Source: Euwallacea fornicatus (Eukaryota > Arthropoda > Insecta > Coleoptera > Curculionidae). Taken from it: a stretch of DNA of 64,000 nucleotides. The position numbers were made by a program, and so were the translations under genes. Shown piece by piece: positions 63,401 to 64,000 of the stretch. The stretch is taken from the NCBI RefSeq assembly GCF_040115645.1, contig NC_089541.1, forward strand, positions 6,944,001 to 7,008,000, given 5' to 3'. The notes beneath the pieces are model-generated. The model was not told the DNA's origin. It saw nothing but the letters and a program-made list of their open reading frames with translations, and ran no database searches. The stretch's first letter is position 1. Every line of letters starts with the position of its first letter.

Positions 63401-64000
63401 TCTTGGATTTTACCAACCCCGGATTGCTCAGTGTTCATGATTACTCGCTCCTTCAATTCATTTATGTAGCGAAGAGTATTCTGGCCCTGCTCAATTGAAG
63501 TTCGAATGTTCTTCACTACTAATAGTTTGTTGTTGATTTCGGCTAAAGTGTTGGGGATATCAGTGCAGCCATTGAGCTTATCCCGGGTTCTATCTATCCA
63601 GTCCTGGCACTCTTGGTAAAGAGCGCTGTGCTGTTGGTGTTCTTGGTAGTAAAGTTCCAGGCGCCTCATAATTTCTTTTGCCATCGAGAGGATGGCATTG
63701 TATTTAGTAGAAAGCTGCATAATTGCATTACTAACACGTGAATCTGCGCATGTTTCTAAGAGCTGTTGGGCTTTCATGTTAAGTCTATCTAACTCCGATT
63801 GCCAGTCAAATAGGGTTTGCAGGTGCAGCTGGAATTGTTCTAATACAGCTCGTTTTTCCTCTAGACTGTCCTGCAGCTTATTGAAGGATTGCACTATTTT
63901 CTCCTGTTGGCCTAGCCATTTCAAGGCATCTTGGAATTGTTCTTCGTATTCTGTCCACTTAACAATGCCATTCTCCAATAAACTTTTAATGTTACCTAGT
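175..64000 (-). CDS. Msp300: Msp300 / nesprin-1 orthologue, giant spectrin-repeat LINC-complex protein (partial, 18 exons in window)
   Basis: Seen: 18 minus-strand exons join in frame with GT-AG boundaries into about 11,960 codons without a stop, open at both window edges. Long helical segments with Trp/Leu heptads at about 106-residue spacing alternate with very long E/K/T/S/V-rich disordered segments. Family knowledge: a rod of this size interrupted by huge disordered exons fits arthropod Msp300/nesprin. The local sequence at the 7.2-kb junction (GHIRQFW followed by ELKAKHEV) is nesprin-like as I remember it. Msp300 sits on the outer nuclear membrane through a KASH domain that binds SUN proteins. 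It links nuclei to actin, microtubules, mitochondria and Z-discs in muscle, and it is implicated in nucleus-to-synapse RNA localisation. The actin-binding CH domains and the KASH domain are not in this window. Shot/dystonin and spectrin are less likely because no plakin, SH3, PH or EF-hand sequence is present. Confidence 0.85.
640..1115 (+). mobile_element. Tigger/pogo-like DNA transposon fragment, copy 1, with transposase C-terminal remnant
   Basis: The left end CTCGGTTATAGCGAACTTGG begins a block repeated at 2697. The shared blocks include TTGTTCGGATATAA, AACGATCGGTTTT and TAATGTCTAT. An open stretch 931-1113 (+) reads EEDVPLSEWIKKHNY ... YTNMDNDLLTID, which resembles the acidic C-terminus of pogo/Tigger-type (CENP-B/jerky-like) transposases as I know them. 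The catalytic core is absent, so this is an internally deleted, dead copy. The family call is tentative. Confidence 0.5.
2697..3196. mobile_element. Tigger/pogo-like non-autonomous element, copy 2, with inverted ends
   Basis: The left end CTCAAACTCGATCATAGTGA and the right end (3175-3190, GTTCGTTATAACCGAG) are imperfect inverted repeats with core CTCGGTTATAACGAAC. The first 300 bp align colinearly with copy 1 at about 80% by eye. No transposase frame remains. The roughly 500-bp size fits a MITE-like deletion derivative. Confidence 0.55.
6252..7208 (-). CDS. Msp300: Msp300 exon: 319-aa spectrin-repeat rod
   Basis: 957 bp between TTTTTCCTTGAAG|GAACTG and TTGGAG|GTAAGT, phase 0. It encodes ELKAKHEVNNAARQNSS, then about three spectrin repeats (helix cores FHSELQTEWGKVSERI, VTLWQDLMSCRQLLH, TLWQRFERQLELV), and ends ATERLE. 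The open frame extends 5' beyond the acceptor through the 62-bp intron, which makes a longer false ORF starting at 7274. The acceptor was chosen because it is the only nearby AG that keeps the frame after RQFW. Confidence 0.87.
7209..7270 (-). other. 62-bp mini-intron
   Basis: GTAAGT at 7265-7270 and TTTTTCCTTGAAG ending at 7209. It joins RQFW to ELKAKHEV in phase. An alternative AG about 25 bp upstream (ATTCAAG|TACC) gives a 37-bp intron but shifts the frame to an early stop. Confidence 0.8.
7271..15226 (-). CDS. Msp300: Msp300 second giant exon: 2,652 aa, disordered core with QT-motif array, then spectrin repeats
   Basis: 7,956 bp from CTATTGTAG|AACGCC to TTTTGG|GTAAGT, phase 0 at both ends. 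Residues 1 to about 125 are helical (EFEQYQLLLREIESWIQS). About 130-550 are semi-ordered and basic, including KVERVTRKITRITRKIV then KVVIIDGKEHVTEEVFEEPE. About 550-2110 are disordered S/T/E/V-rich with six lysine/arginine patches (near 13480, 13210, 11690, 11340, 11190 and 10060) and a run of VQT/TQT motifs at 10335-10966. From about 8880 to the end (residue 2115 on) come about five spectrin repeats ending IPTGPRGHIRQFW. The next exon continues directly (ELKAKHEV). The two giant exons share lysine-patch style but not the YKGLPLD repeats. Confidence 0.9.
10335..10966 (-). other. Msp300: Array of VQT/TQT motifs resembling dynein light chain LC8 ligands
   Basis: Within 210 residues: LTQTLP, DVQTEL, ATQTSL, VTQTSP, SNQTVT, MVQTVS, AMQTIV, AVQTIP, SSQTSL, EVQTSP and VIQTSP. 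The spacing is about 8-38 residues. Two more (ETQTGR and IQTQLS) lie near 14700 and 14595. The known LC8/DYNLL anchor is [TVI]QT in disordered chains, often in arrays (Nup159, ASCIZ). Several copies fit at the -1, 0 and +1 positions. Binding is inference. Confidence 0.55.
15227..15493 (-). other. 267-bp intron
   Basis: AT-rich intron between the 58-aa and 2,652-aa exons. Nothing else is seen in it. Confidence 0.75.
15494..15667 (-). CDS. Msp300: Msp300 exon: 58-aa rod exon
   Basis: 174 bp between CTATTTCAG|AACATC and GTCTCG|GTAGGT, phase 0. It encodes NITSELKKHATEAIRLE and ends SQAENGRIVVS. It is a spectrin-like helix pair and lies 6.6 kb downstream of the previous exon, across the intron carrying the mariner element. 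Confidence 0.8.
17280..17420 (-). promoter_or_regulatory. Possible internal promoter / 5' UTR region for a shorter isoform
   Basis: This is a local island of higher GC and CpG in AT-rich intron, with Inr-like TCAGTT/TCAGTG sequences on both strands and, on the minus strand, ATGTTCAG|GTGATT, a possible first-exon donor. It lies upstream of the 58-aa exon in the gene's direction. Composition and short motifs are the only evidence. Confidence 0.25.
18702..19360. mobile_element. Fold-back / MITE-like element with long degenerate inverted arms, TA flanks
   Basis: Left end CAGTGTGTAACATTTAACCT and right end (inverse complement of 19340-19360) GAGTGTGTAATGTCTAACCT are inverted repeats. The arms go on pairing inward: 18885-18962 (ATTCGGATAATTCGGCTGAA, then AATAAGAAAAATCTG) matches the inverse complement of 19197-19262. 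TA dinucleotides at 18700-18701 and 19361-19362 fit a TA target duplication. No transposase is encoded. The left arm carries about 85 bp of extra sequence. Confidence 0.65.
20046..21331 (-). mobile_element. Complete but inactive mariner transposon (1,286 bp)
   Basis: Terminal inverted repeats of about 30 bp, TTAGGTTGTTCGATAATTAA at the left and TTGGGTTGTTCGATAATTAA (inverse complement) at the right, share an identical run of about 24 bp after one mismatch. They are flanked by TA at 20044-20045 and 21332-21333, the classic mariner target duplication. The size is normal for mariner, and the interior holds one transposase frame with a disruption. The near-perfect ends suggest a fairly recent insertion into this intron. 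Confidence 0.93.
20120..21153 (-). pseudogene. Mariner transposase pseudogene (frameshifted, catalytic residue lost)
   Basis: The N-terminal part is 21153 to about 20400: a helix-turn-helix paired-like domain with FSRFRSGNFNVQDAPPAGRP, then first catalytic Asp in ITDDEKWIVYDN and WWDYKGIRYFELLP. The C-terminal part is 20398-20120, with PHPPYSPDLAPSDYYLF carrying the third Asp of the D,D34D triad, and WQKVTHQDGHYITD at the end. A one-base frameshift near 20400-20440 separates them. The conserved HHDNARPH motif reads HHGNARPR there, so the second catalytic Asp is replaced by Gly. It resembles the honeybee (mellifera-type) mariner subfamily from memory. It cannot make active transposase. Confidence 0.92.
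22249..22356 (-). CDS. Msp300: Msp300 exon: 36-aa exon after the giant exon
   Basis: 108 bp between GCAAAATAG|AGCCTT and CTTGAG|GTAAGA, phase 0. It encodes SLADHVQDLQSSLSETE and ends FDQMLQALE, a return to helical rod. Because it is phase 0, it could also be joined directly to the exon at 43776 if the giant exon is skipped. Confidence 0.78.
22357..23750 (-). other. 1.4-kb intron
   Basis: AT-rich intron directly after the giant exon. I see no gene, repeat or strong signal in it. Confidence 0.7.
23751..42194 (-). CDS. Msp300: Msp300 giant exon: 6,148-aa disordered, multi-motif region in one 18.4-kb exon
   Basis: One uninterrupted frame of 18,444 bp runs from ACGAATTAG|GCGCGG to AAGAAG|GTGAAA, phase 0 at both ends. 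It starts ARIEECRQRI and ends EDGLQRKK. It is dominated by E, K, S, T, V, I and P, with no spectrin, catalytic or membrane feature. Visible organisation by exon residue: 1-500 Pro/Gln/Tyr-rich with RS-like patches; about 650-1450 lysine-patch/EDLV modules; about 1870-2160 two LLKAETLSKYQQ modules; about 2370-2920 basic patches; about 2700-3130 [WY]ASVVG motifs; about 3300-4620 fourteen YKGLPLD-type repeats; about 4770-4850 PAM2-like cluster; 5015-5460 further [WY]A motifs and basic patches; and about 5960-6020 IYDEAE/Trp repeats. Inference: a docking scaffold, since short motifs are conserved between copies while the spacers diverge. Confidence 0.9.
27648..27878 (-). other. Msp300: Cluster of PAM2-like (poly(A)-binding-protein MLLE-binding) motifs in Msp300
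   Basis: In protein order: SLSPESPEFIP (27846-27878), a weaker IVETAREFVP (27726-27755), SLSTEAEEFIP (27687-27719) and KLNPNAAEFVP (27648-27680). The last matches the PAM2 consensus LNxxAxEFxP exactly and is close to known PAM2 peptides such as those in Paip2 and ataxin-2 (family knowledge). All four share the [AP]xEF[IV]P end that packs on the MLLE domain. The segment lies in predicted disorder, as PAM2 motifs usually do. Binding itself is inference. Confidence 0.7.
28315..32300 (-). repeat. Msp300: In-gene repeat family: 14 copies of a YKGLPLD / TSSAFLD / PPVFSDEE module
   Basis: Each copy is about 28 residues with the core [EDQ]YKGLP[LI]D, then xTSxAFLDxLDxPPVFSDEE, followed by an acidic tail and a variable E/K/V spacer. 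In protein order they begin near 32299, 32060, 31900, 31715, 31540, 29995, 29845, 29620, 29415, 29205, 28995, 28835, 28620 and 28415. The last eight recur every 160-225 bp and are the most alike. Those near 28995, 28835 and 28415 are partly degraded (ENKGLSID, EYKRLPID, EYKGLPINETSN). A further decayed copy may lie near 31300. Confidence 0.9.
42351..42461 (-). CDS. Msp300: Candidate alternative terminal (or poison) exon of Msp300, 36 aa plus stop
   Basis: Inside the intron before the giant exon, a pyrimidine-rich tract and ACGTGTCCAG (acceptor) precede GGTTGCAGAG. In phase 0, as required by the 26-aa exon upstream, the sequence reads from GCRERIRGLQ through an amphipathic basic helix to GVPDLEPLDT and a TAG stop. 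Its start resembles the start of the giant exon (GCRERI against ECRQRI), as if the two ends were alternatives for finishing the same helix. If used, it would truncate the nesprin before the disordered region. No AATAAA-like signal is obvious before the next exon, so a nonsense-mediated-decay poison exon is also possible. Evidence is splice signal, phase and composition only. Confidence 0.45.
   Translation of the reverse strand, partial: GCRERIRGLQHSLSLRNERVKRIVQLGVPDLEPLDT
42462..43775 (-). other. Intron upstream of the giant exon
   Basis: This is the remainder of the intron between the 26-aa exon and the giant exon; a further 156 bp, 42195-42350, lies after the alternative exon. A possible MITE relic lies at 43134-43557. 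A plus-strand ATG followed by a GTAAGT donor occurs at 42739-42759. Nothing else is supported. Confidence 0.65.
43134..43557. mobile_element. Possible MITE relic with ACAGGGT ends
   Basis: ACAGGGT at 43134-43140 and its inverse complement ACCCTGT at 43551-43557 bracket about 424 bp. The interior contains GATCTCGGAAACCGAAAGAG, a phrase typical of insect MITE interiors as I remember them. Terminal identity is only seven bases, so this is weak. Confidence 0.28.
43776..43853 (-). CDS. Msp300: Msp300 exon: 26-aa linker before the giant exon
   Basis: 78 bp between GTTACAG|GTGGAG and GAG|GTAGGG, phase 0. It encodes VEQQLRTSMAPNYKPHD then RDGATREQE. It leaves the helical rod and enters disordered sequence. 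Its donor can splice in phase 0 either to the 18.4-kb exon at 42194 or to the short alternative exon at 42461. Confidence 0.75.
44063..44245 (-). CDS. Msp300: Msp300 exon: 61-aa rod exon
   Basis: 183 bp between ATTTAG|CTTCAC and GTACAG|GTATCG, phase 0. It encodes LHFRSGIKADTKITESV and ends QQLRQQIVQ. This is a coiled-coil/spectrin helix pair just before the short linker exon that leads to the giant disordered exon. Confidence 0.8.
44300..44512 (-). CDS. Msp300: Msp300 exon: 71-aa spectrin-repeat segment
   Basis: 213 bp between CAACAG|AACGCG and CTCCAG|GTACGT, phase 0. The translation NALLQETSEEWEQCEKKM ... ARTWAEKARTALE has the Trp spacing of spectrin helix A, followed by a basic loop (NKKKPLRDQH) and helix IHIQKTKISLSIEKLQ. 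Confidence 0.82.
44644..44802 (-). CDS. Msp300: Msp300 exon: 53-aa rod exon
   Basis: 159 bp between TGTTTAAG|AATGCT and GAAAGG|GTTTGT, phase 0. It encodes NAVKSCKGATKNLSDMV and ends VEAQILER. It is helical and continues the repeat of the exon 53 bp upstream. The donor GTTTGT is weak, and the intron upstream of this exon is only 53 bp. Confidence 0.78.
44856..45666 (-). CDS. Msp300: Msp300 exon: 270-aa spectrin-repeat rod
   Basis: 811 bp from TCATTCCAG|GCTTTTG to TACCAC|GTAAGT. The first base completes a split codon; the exon then runs LLDNLKEKRTKVEEDL and ends RLHDYH. Trp positions in LQNWIKDSE and DAWQRFLALYELVIQW mark two to three spectrin repeats. An ORF finder starts it with Met because it accepts TTG. 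There is no ATG, and it is an internal exon. Confidence 0.88.
45956..46067. mobile_element. Short inverted-end MITE-like insertion (about 110 bp)
   Basis: TATACAGGTTGTTGCC at the left and the inverse complement TATACAGGTGGTGTC at the right are imperfect terminal inverted repeats flanked by TA. It is too small to encode anything. Confidence 0.4.
47160..47620 (-). promoter_or_regulatory. CpG-rich intronic island, candidate alternative promoter
   Basis: A marked GC/CpG-rich stretch inside AT-rich intron contains GGCCGGCCAGAG, a GTCGGTCGGTCGTCGGGG run and GACGCGACGCGCGG. In the gene's direction it lies upstream of the 270-aa rod exon, so it could start a shorter isoform. Msp300 is known to have many isoforms in Drosophila. 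No TATA box is evident, and a plus-strand transcript is equally possible. Confidence 0.3.
50251..50402 (-). CDS. Msp300: Msp300 exon: 50-aa rod exon with the only split codon
   Basis: 152 bp between TATTTTAG|GAATTA and CAAAG|GTAATT. It encodes ELYTEASSLKSQEKDVL and ends KLDQLINSYQ plus two bases (AG). Joining to the next exon, which starts with G, gives Arg and then LLDNLKEKR in frame. This is the only junction I found in the window that is not phase 0. Confidence 0.78.
50403..51641 (-). other. 1.2-kb intron with Tc1 relic
   Basis: Intron between the 68-aa and 50-aa exons. About half of it is the Tc1-like relic at 50513-51145, and 51146-51641 shows nothing else. Confidence 0.75.
50513..51145 (+). 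mobile_element. Internally deleted Tc1-like transposon with inverted ends
   Basis: The left end (about 50518-50565, GCCACCCACTAATGATAATG, then AATTAAGTGTT) is the inverted copy of the right end (about 51098-51140, AACACTTAATTACTGTAATT, then AGTGGGTGGTGAGTTTCATA). Between them the plus strand reads LPWPARLPDLSHIEQL near 50780, then a frame change, then MPQEDIDHLLESVSRRVHA and AVRGDVAHY to about 51006. These are the WPA-SPDLNPIEH and C-terminal motifs of Tc1 transposases. The N-terminal and first catalytic regions are missing. Confidence 0.75.
51642..51845 (-). CDS. Msp300: Msp300 exon: 68-aa spectrin-repeat segment
   Basis: 204 bp between TTTTCTAG|GTGACC and GAG|GTGAGT, phase 0. The translation VTKEWSTLVSNLEGRKDSL ... 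LADVWGSFEGKLQNFERSL has the Trp-containing helix A and helix B layout of a spectrin repeat. It completes the repeat begun in the preceding 34-aa exon. Confidence 0.83.
51911..52012 (-). CDS. Msp300: Msp300 exon: 34-aa rod exon
   Basis: 102 bp between acceptor GATTCCAG and donor GAG|GTAAGA, phase 0. It starts NQVSELDLLHTRV and ends QIQHQSDE, a single amphipathic helix that continues the rod from the exon 5.2 kb upstream. Only 65 bp of intron separates it from the next exon. Confidence 0.8.
53100..54010 (-). pseudogene. Decayed Tc1-like transposase
   Basis: Minus-strand pieces in several frames cover most of a Tc1 transposase. They include VGRDLVGNRLLEANLQS (near 53740), FTGISRFEFSPDHD (near 53600, normally FTDESRF), VVGQNFHLMHHNARPHVSS (near 53400), WPAQSPDLNPIEHFWYKL (near 53300) and SMNDRIRAVI (near 53140). 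The first two catalytic Asp positions read Gly and Asn, and several stops interrupt the frame, so it is inactive. Terminal repeats were not found. Confidence 0.85.
54691..55414. mobile_element. Fold-back/MITE element with 124-bp near-perfect inverted arms
   Basis: The left arm 54691-54814 begins CAGGGTGTCCCACAAGTGTT. It is the inverted copy of 55291-55414 with about three mismatches by eye. Both arms also carry an internal ACAGGGTGTTAAA near the inner end. Flanks are TATA on both sides (54687-54690 and 55415-55418), so the target duplication is TA or TATA. The 476-bp centre has no transposase. High arm identity implies a fairly young insertion or gene conversion between the arms. Confidence 0.85.
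55980..56935 (+). pseudogene. Decayed Tc1-like transposase, second family
   Basis: Plus-strand fragments in different frames: LIGRPNKATAAQDRFVT (about 56140), then EHIDWGEEWRSVFFTDESRF with the first catalytic Asp kept (about 56355-56412), RGTIMVGGGICYS (about 56500), HAWDMLQTSVEEH (about 56720) and LRECLSESW-like to SKTRRCETPI (about 56790-56885). The HDNARPH region is missing or unrecognisable between about 56600 and 56700. Multiple stops and frameshifts make it inactive. Confidence 0.78.
57215..60232 (-). CDS. Msp300: Msp300 exon: 1,006-aa spectrin-repeat rod
   Basis: The acceptor TTTGCAG|GTGCAAGCC and donor ATTCAG|GTGAGT enclose exactly 1,006 codons, phase 0 at both ends. The sequence is continuous charged helix with regularly recurring Trp-centred motifs (LKSWIEKQEDAVKEW, INTWFDNLNKR, RNWVKDKF, KTWLKNKNS, VNWLKEAEV, LDWLHTNEG, YAWIKEADS, EIWKGYLK). 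About nine or ten spectrin repeats fit the length. It is the longest pure rod exon in the window. No insertion or stop interrupts it. Confidence 0.9.
60233..60805 (-). other. 573-bp intron
   Basis: Intron between the 37-aa exon and the 1,006-aa rod exon. It contains a few TGTCATTGACACAATGTCA-type short palindromic phrases near 60508-60530 but no gene. Confidence 0.7.
60806..60916 (-). CDS. Msp300: Msp300 exon: 37-aa small exon
   Basis: 111 bp, phase 0 at both ends, bounded by TTACTAG|ACTTAC and AAG|GTTAGT. It encodes TYKRSASSEDSDSR followed by a helical stretch ending YRVESQINK. The SSEDSDS segment is an acidic, casein-kinase-like serine cluster (inference). Because it is symmetrical and short it could be a cassette exon. 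The frame and splice sites agree with both neighbours. It has no ATG, so ATG-based ORF calling would miss it. Confidence 0.72.
61032..61205 (-). CDS. Msp300: Msp300 exon: 58-aa linker exon with Pro/Ser patch
   Basis: The acceptor TTTTTCAG precedes TCCCTCCATG, and the donor CCG|GTGAGT closes the exon; both junctions are phase 0. It starts SLHAKLQAEK as a helix and ends ELECRARLEDLIDP. The middle (ISRPSSPKDALPPPVPIKE) is a short Ser/Pro linker, which breaks the spectrin pattern of the neighbouring exons and offers SP phosphorylation-type sites. Intron sizes on its two sides are 55 and 115 bp. Confidence 0.8.
61261..64000 (-). CDS. Msp300: Msp300 exon: long spectrin-repeat rod segment (5' side cut by window edge)
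   Basis: An open frame of 913 codons enters from the window edge (first residues LGNIKSLLENG) and ends at AAA|GTAGGT, phase 0. The translation is helical throughout, with recurring Trp positions (KWTEYEEQ, LDWLQDQENQ, EWIRRLQLD, NWVRDKT, LDEWLQAKH, TRWAGFNEA, EKWLLQVS) spaced roughly 100-110 residues apart. That pattern fits eight to nine spectrin repeats. No signal peptide, membrane segment or catalytic motif is visible. The true 5' exon boundary is off the window, and no start codon should be assigned here. The role is the elastic rod of the nesprin. Confidence 0.88.

Noticed and set aside
175..64000. Identity as Shot/dystonin, spectrin or dystrophin instead of nesprin
   Set aside because: No plakin, EF-hand, GAS2, SH3, PH, WW or ZZ sequence is present, and the huge disordered exons within the rod fit Msp300 better.

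Overview
The window is eukaryotic, almost certainly from an insect. It has AT-rich non-coding DNA, GT-AG introns from about 55 bp to several kb, and decayed mariner, Tc1 and pogo/Tigger-like DNA transposons. The order of insect cannot be fixed from this sequence. A beetle or another holometabolous insect would fit.

One gene fills the window. It lies on the minus strand, so its 5' side is at the right, and it runs off both ends. I read it as the insect nesprin-1 orthologue Msp300 (MSP-300), the giant spectrin-repeat protein of the LINC complex that ties nuclei, and in muscle also mitochondria and Z-discs, to actin and microtubules. I could place 18 coding exons by GT-AG boundaries and reading phase: 61261-64000 (cut by the window edge), 61032-61205, 60806-60916, 57215-60232, 51911-52012, 51642-51845, 50251-50402, 44856-45666, 44644-44802, 44300-44512, 44063-44245, 43776-43853, 23751-42194, 22249-22356, 15494-15667, 7271-15226, 6252-7208 and 175-477. 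Together they encode about 11,960 residues without a stop. The N-terminal calponin-homology domains and the C-terminal KASH domain would lie beyond the right and left edges.

The protein alternates two kinds of sequence. Exons at 64.0-57.2 kb, 52.0-43.8 kb and 8.9-0.2 kb encode helical, spectrin-repeat-like rod. Two huge exons, 18,444 bp (23751-42194) and 7,956 bp (7271-15226, except its ends), encode low-complexity, probably disordered sequence rich in E, K, S, T, V and P. These are not random filler. They hold families of repeated short linear motifs: 14 copies of a YKGLPLD / TSSAFLD / PPVFSDEE module, a cluster of PAM2-like motifs (the poly(A)-binding-protein ligand, best copy KLNPNAAEFVP), at least 13 copies of a [ST][WY]Ax[IV][VA] motif, many lysine-rich patches, and a run of about ten VQT/TQT motifs resembling dynein-light-chain (LC8) ligands. 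The most interesting hypothesis from the window is that the nesprin carries a built-in, spliceable, multivalent docking scaffold for RNP and motor proteins. Nearly every exon junction is phase 0, so either giant exon could be skipped without a frame change. A candidate alternative terminal or poison exon sits just upstream of the 18.4-kb exon.

The introns hold all the mobile DNA: an inactive but structurally complete mariner (20046-21331) with TA duplications, two fold-back/MITE-like elements (54691-55414 and 18702-19360), three decayed Tc1-like relics (50513-51145, 53100-54010, 55980-56935), two related Tigger-like fragments (640-1115 and 2697-3196) and smaller MITE remnants. Two GC/CpG-richer intronic stretches (about 47160-47620 and 17280-17420) are possible internal promoters for shorter isoforms. 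No second independent gene, rRNA, tRNA or CRISPR array was recognised.
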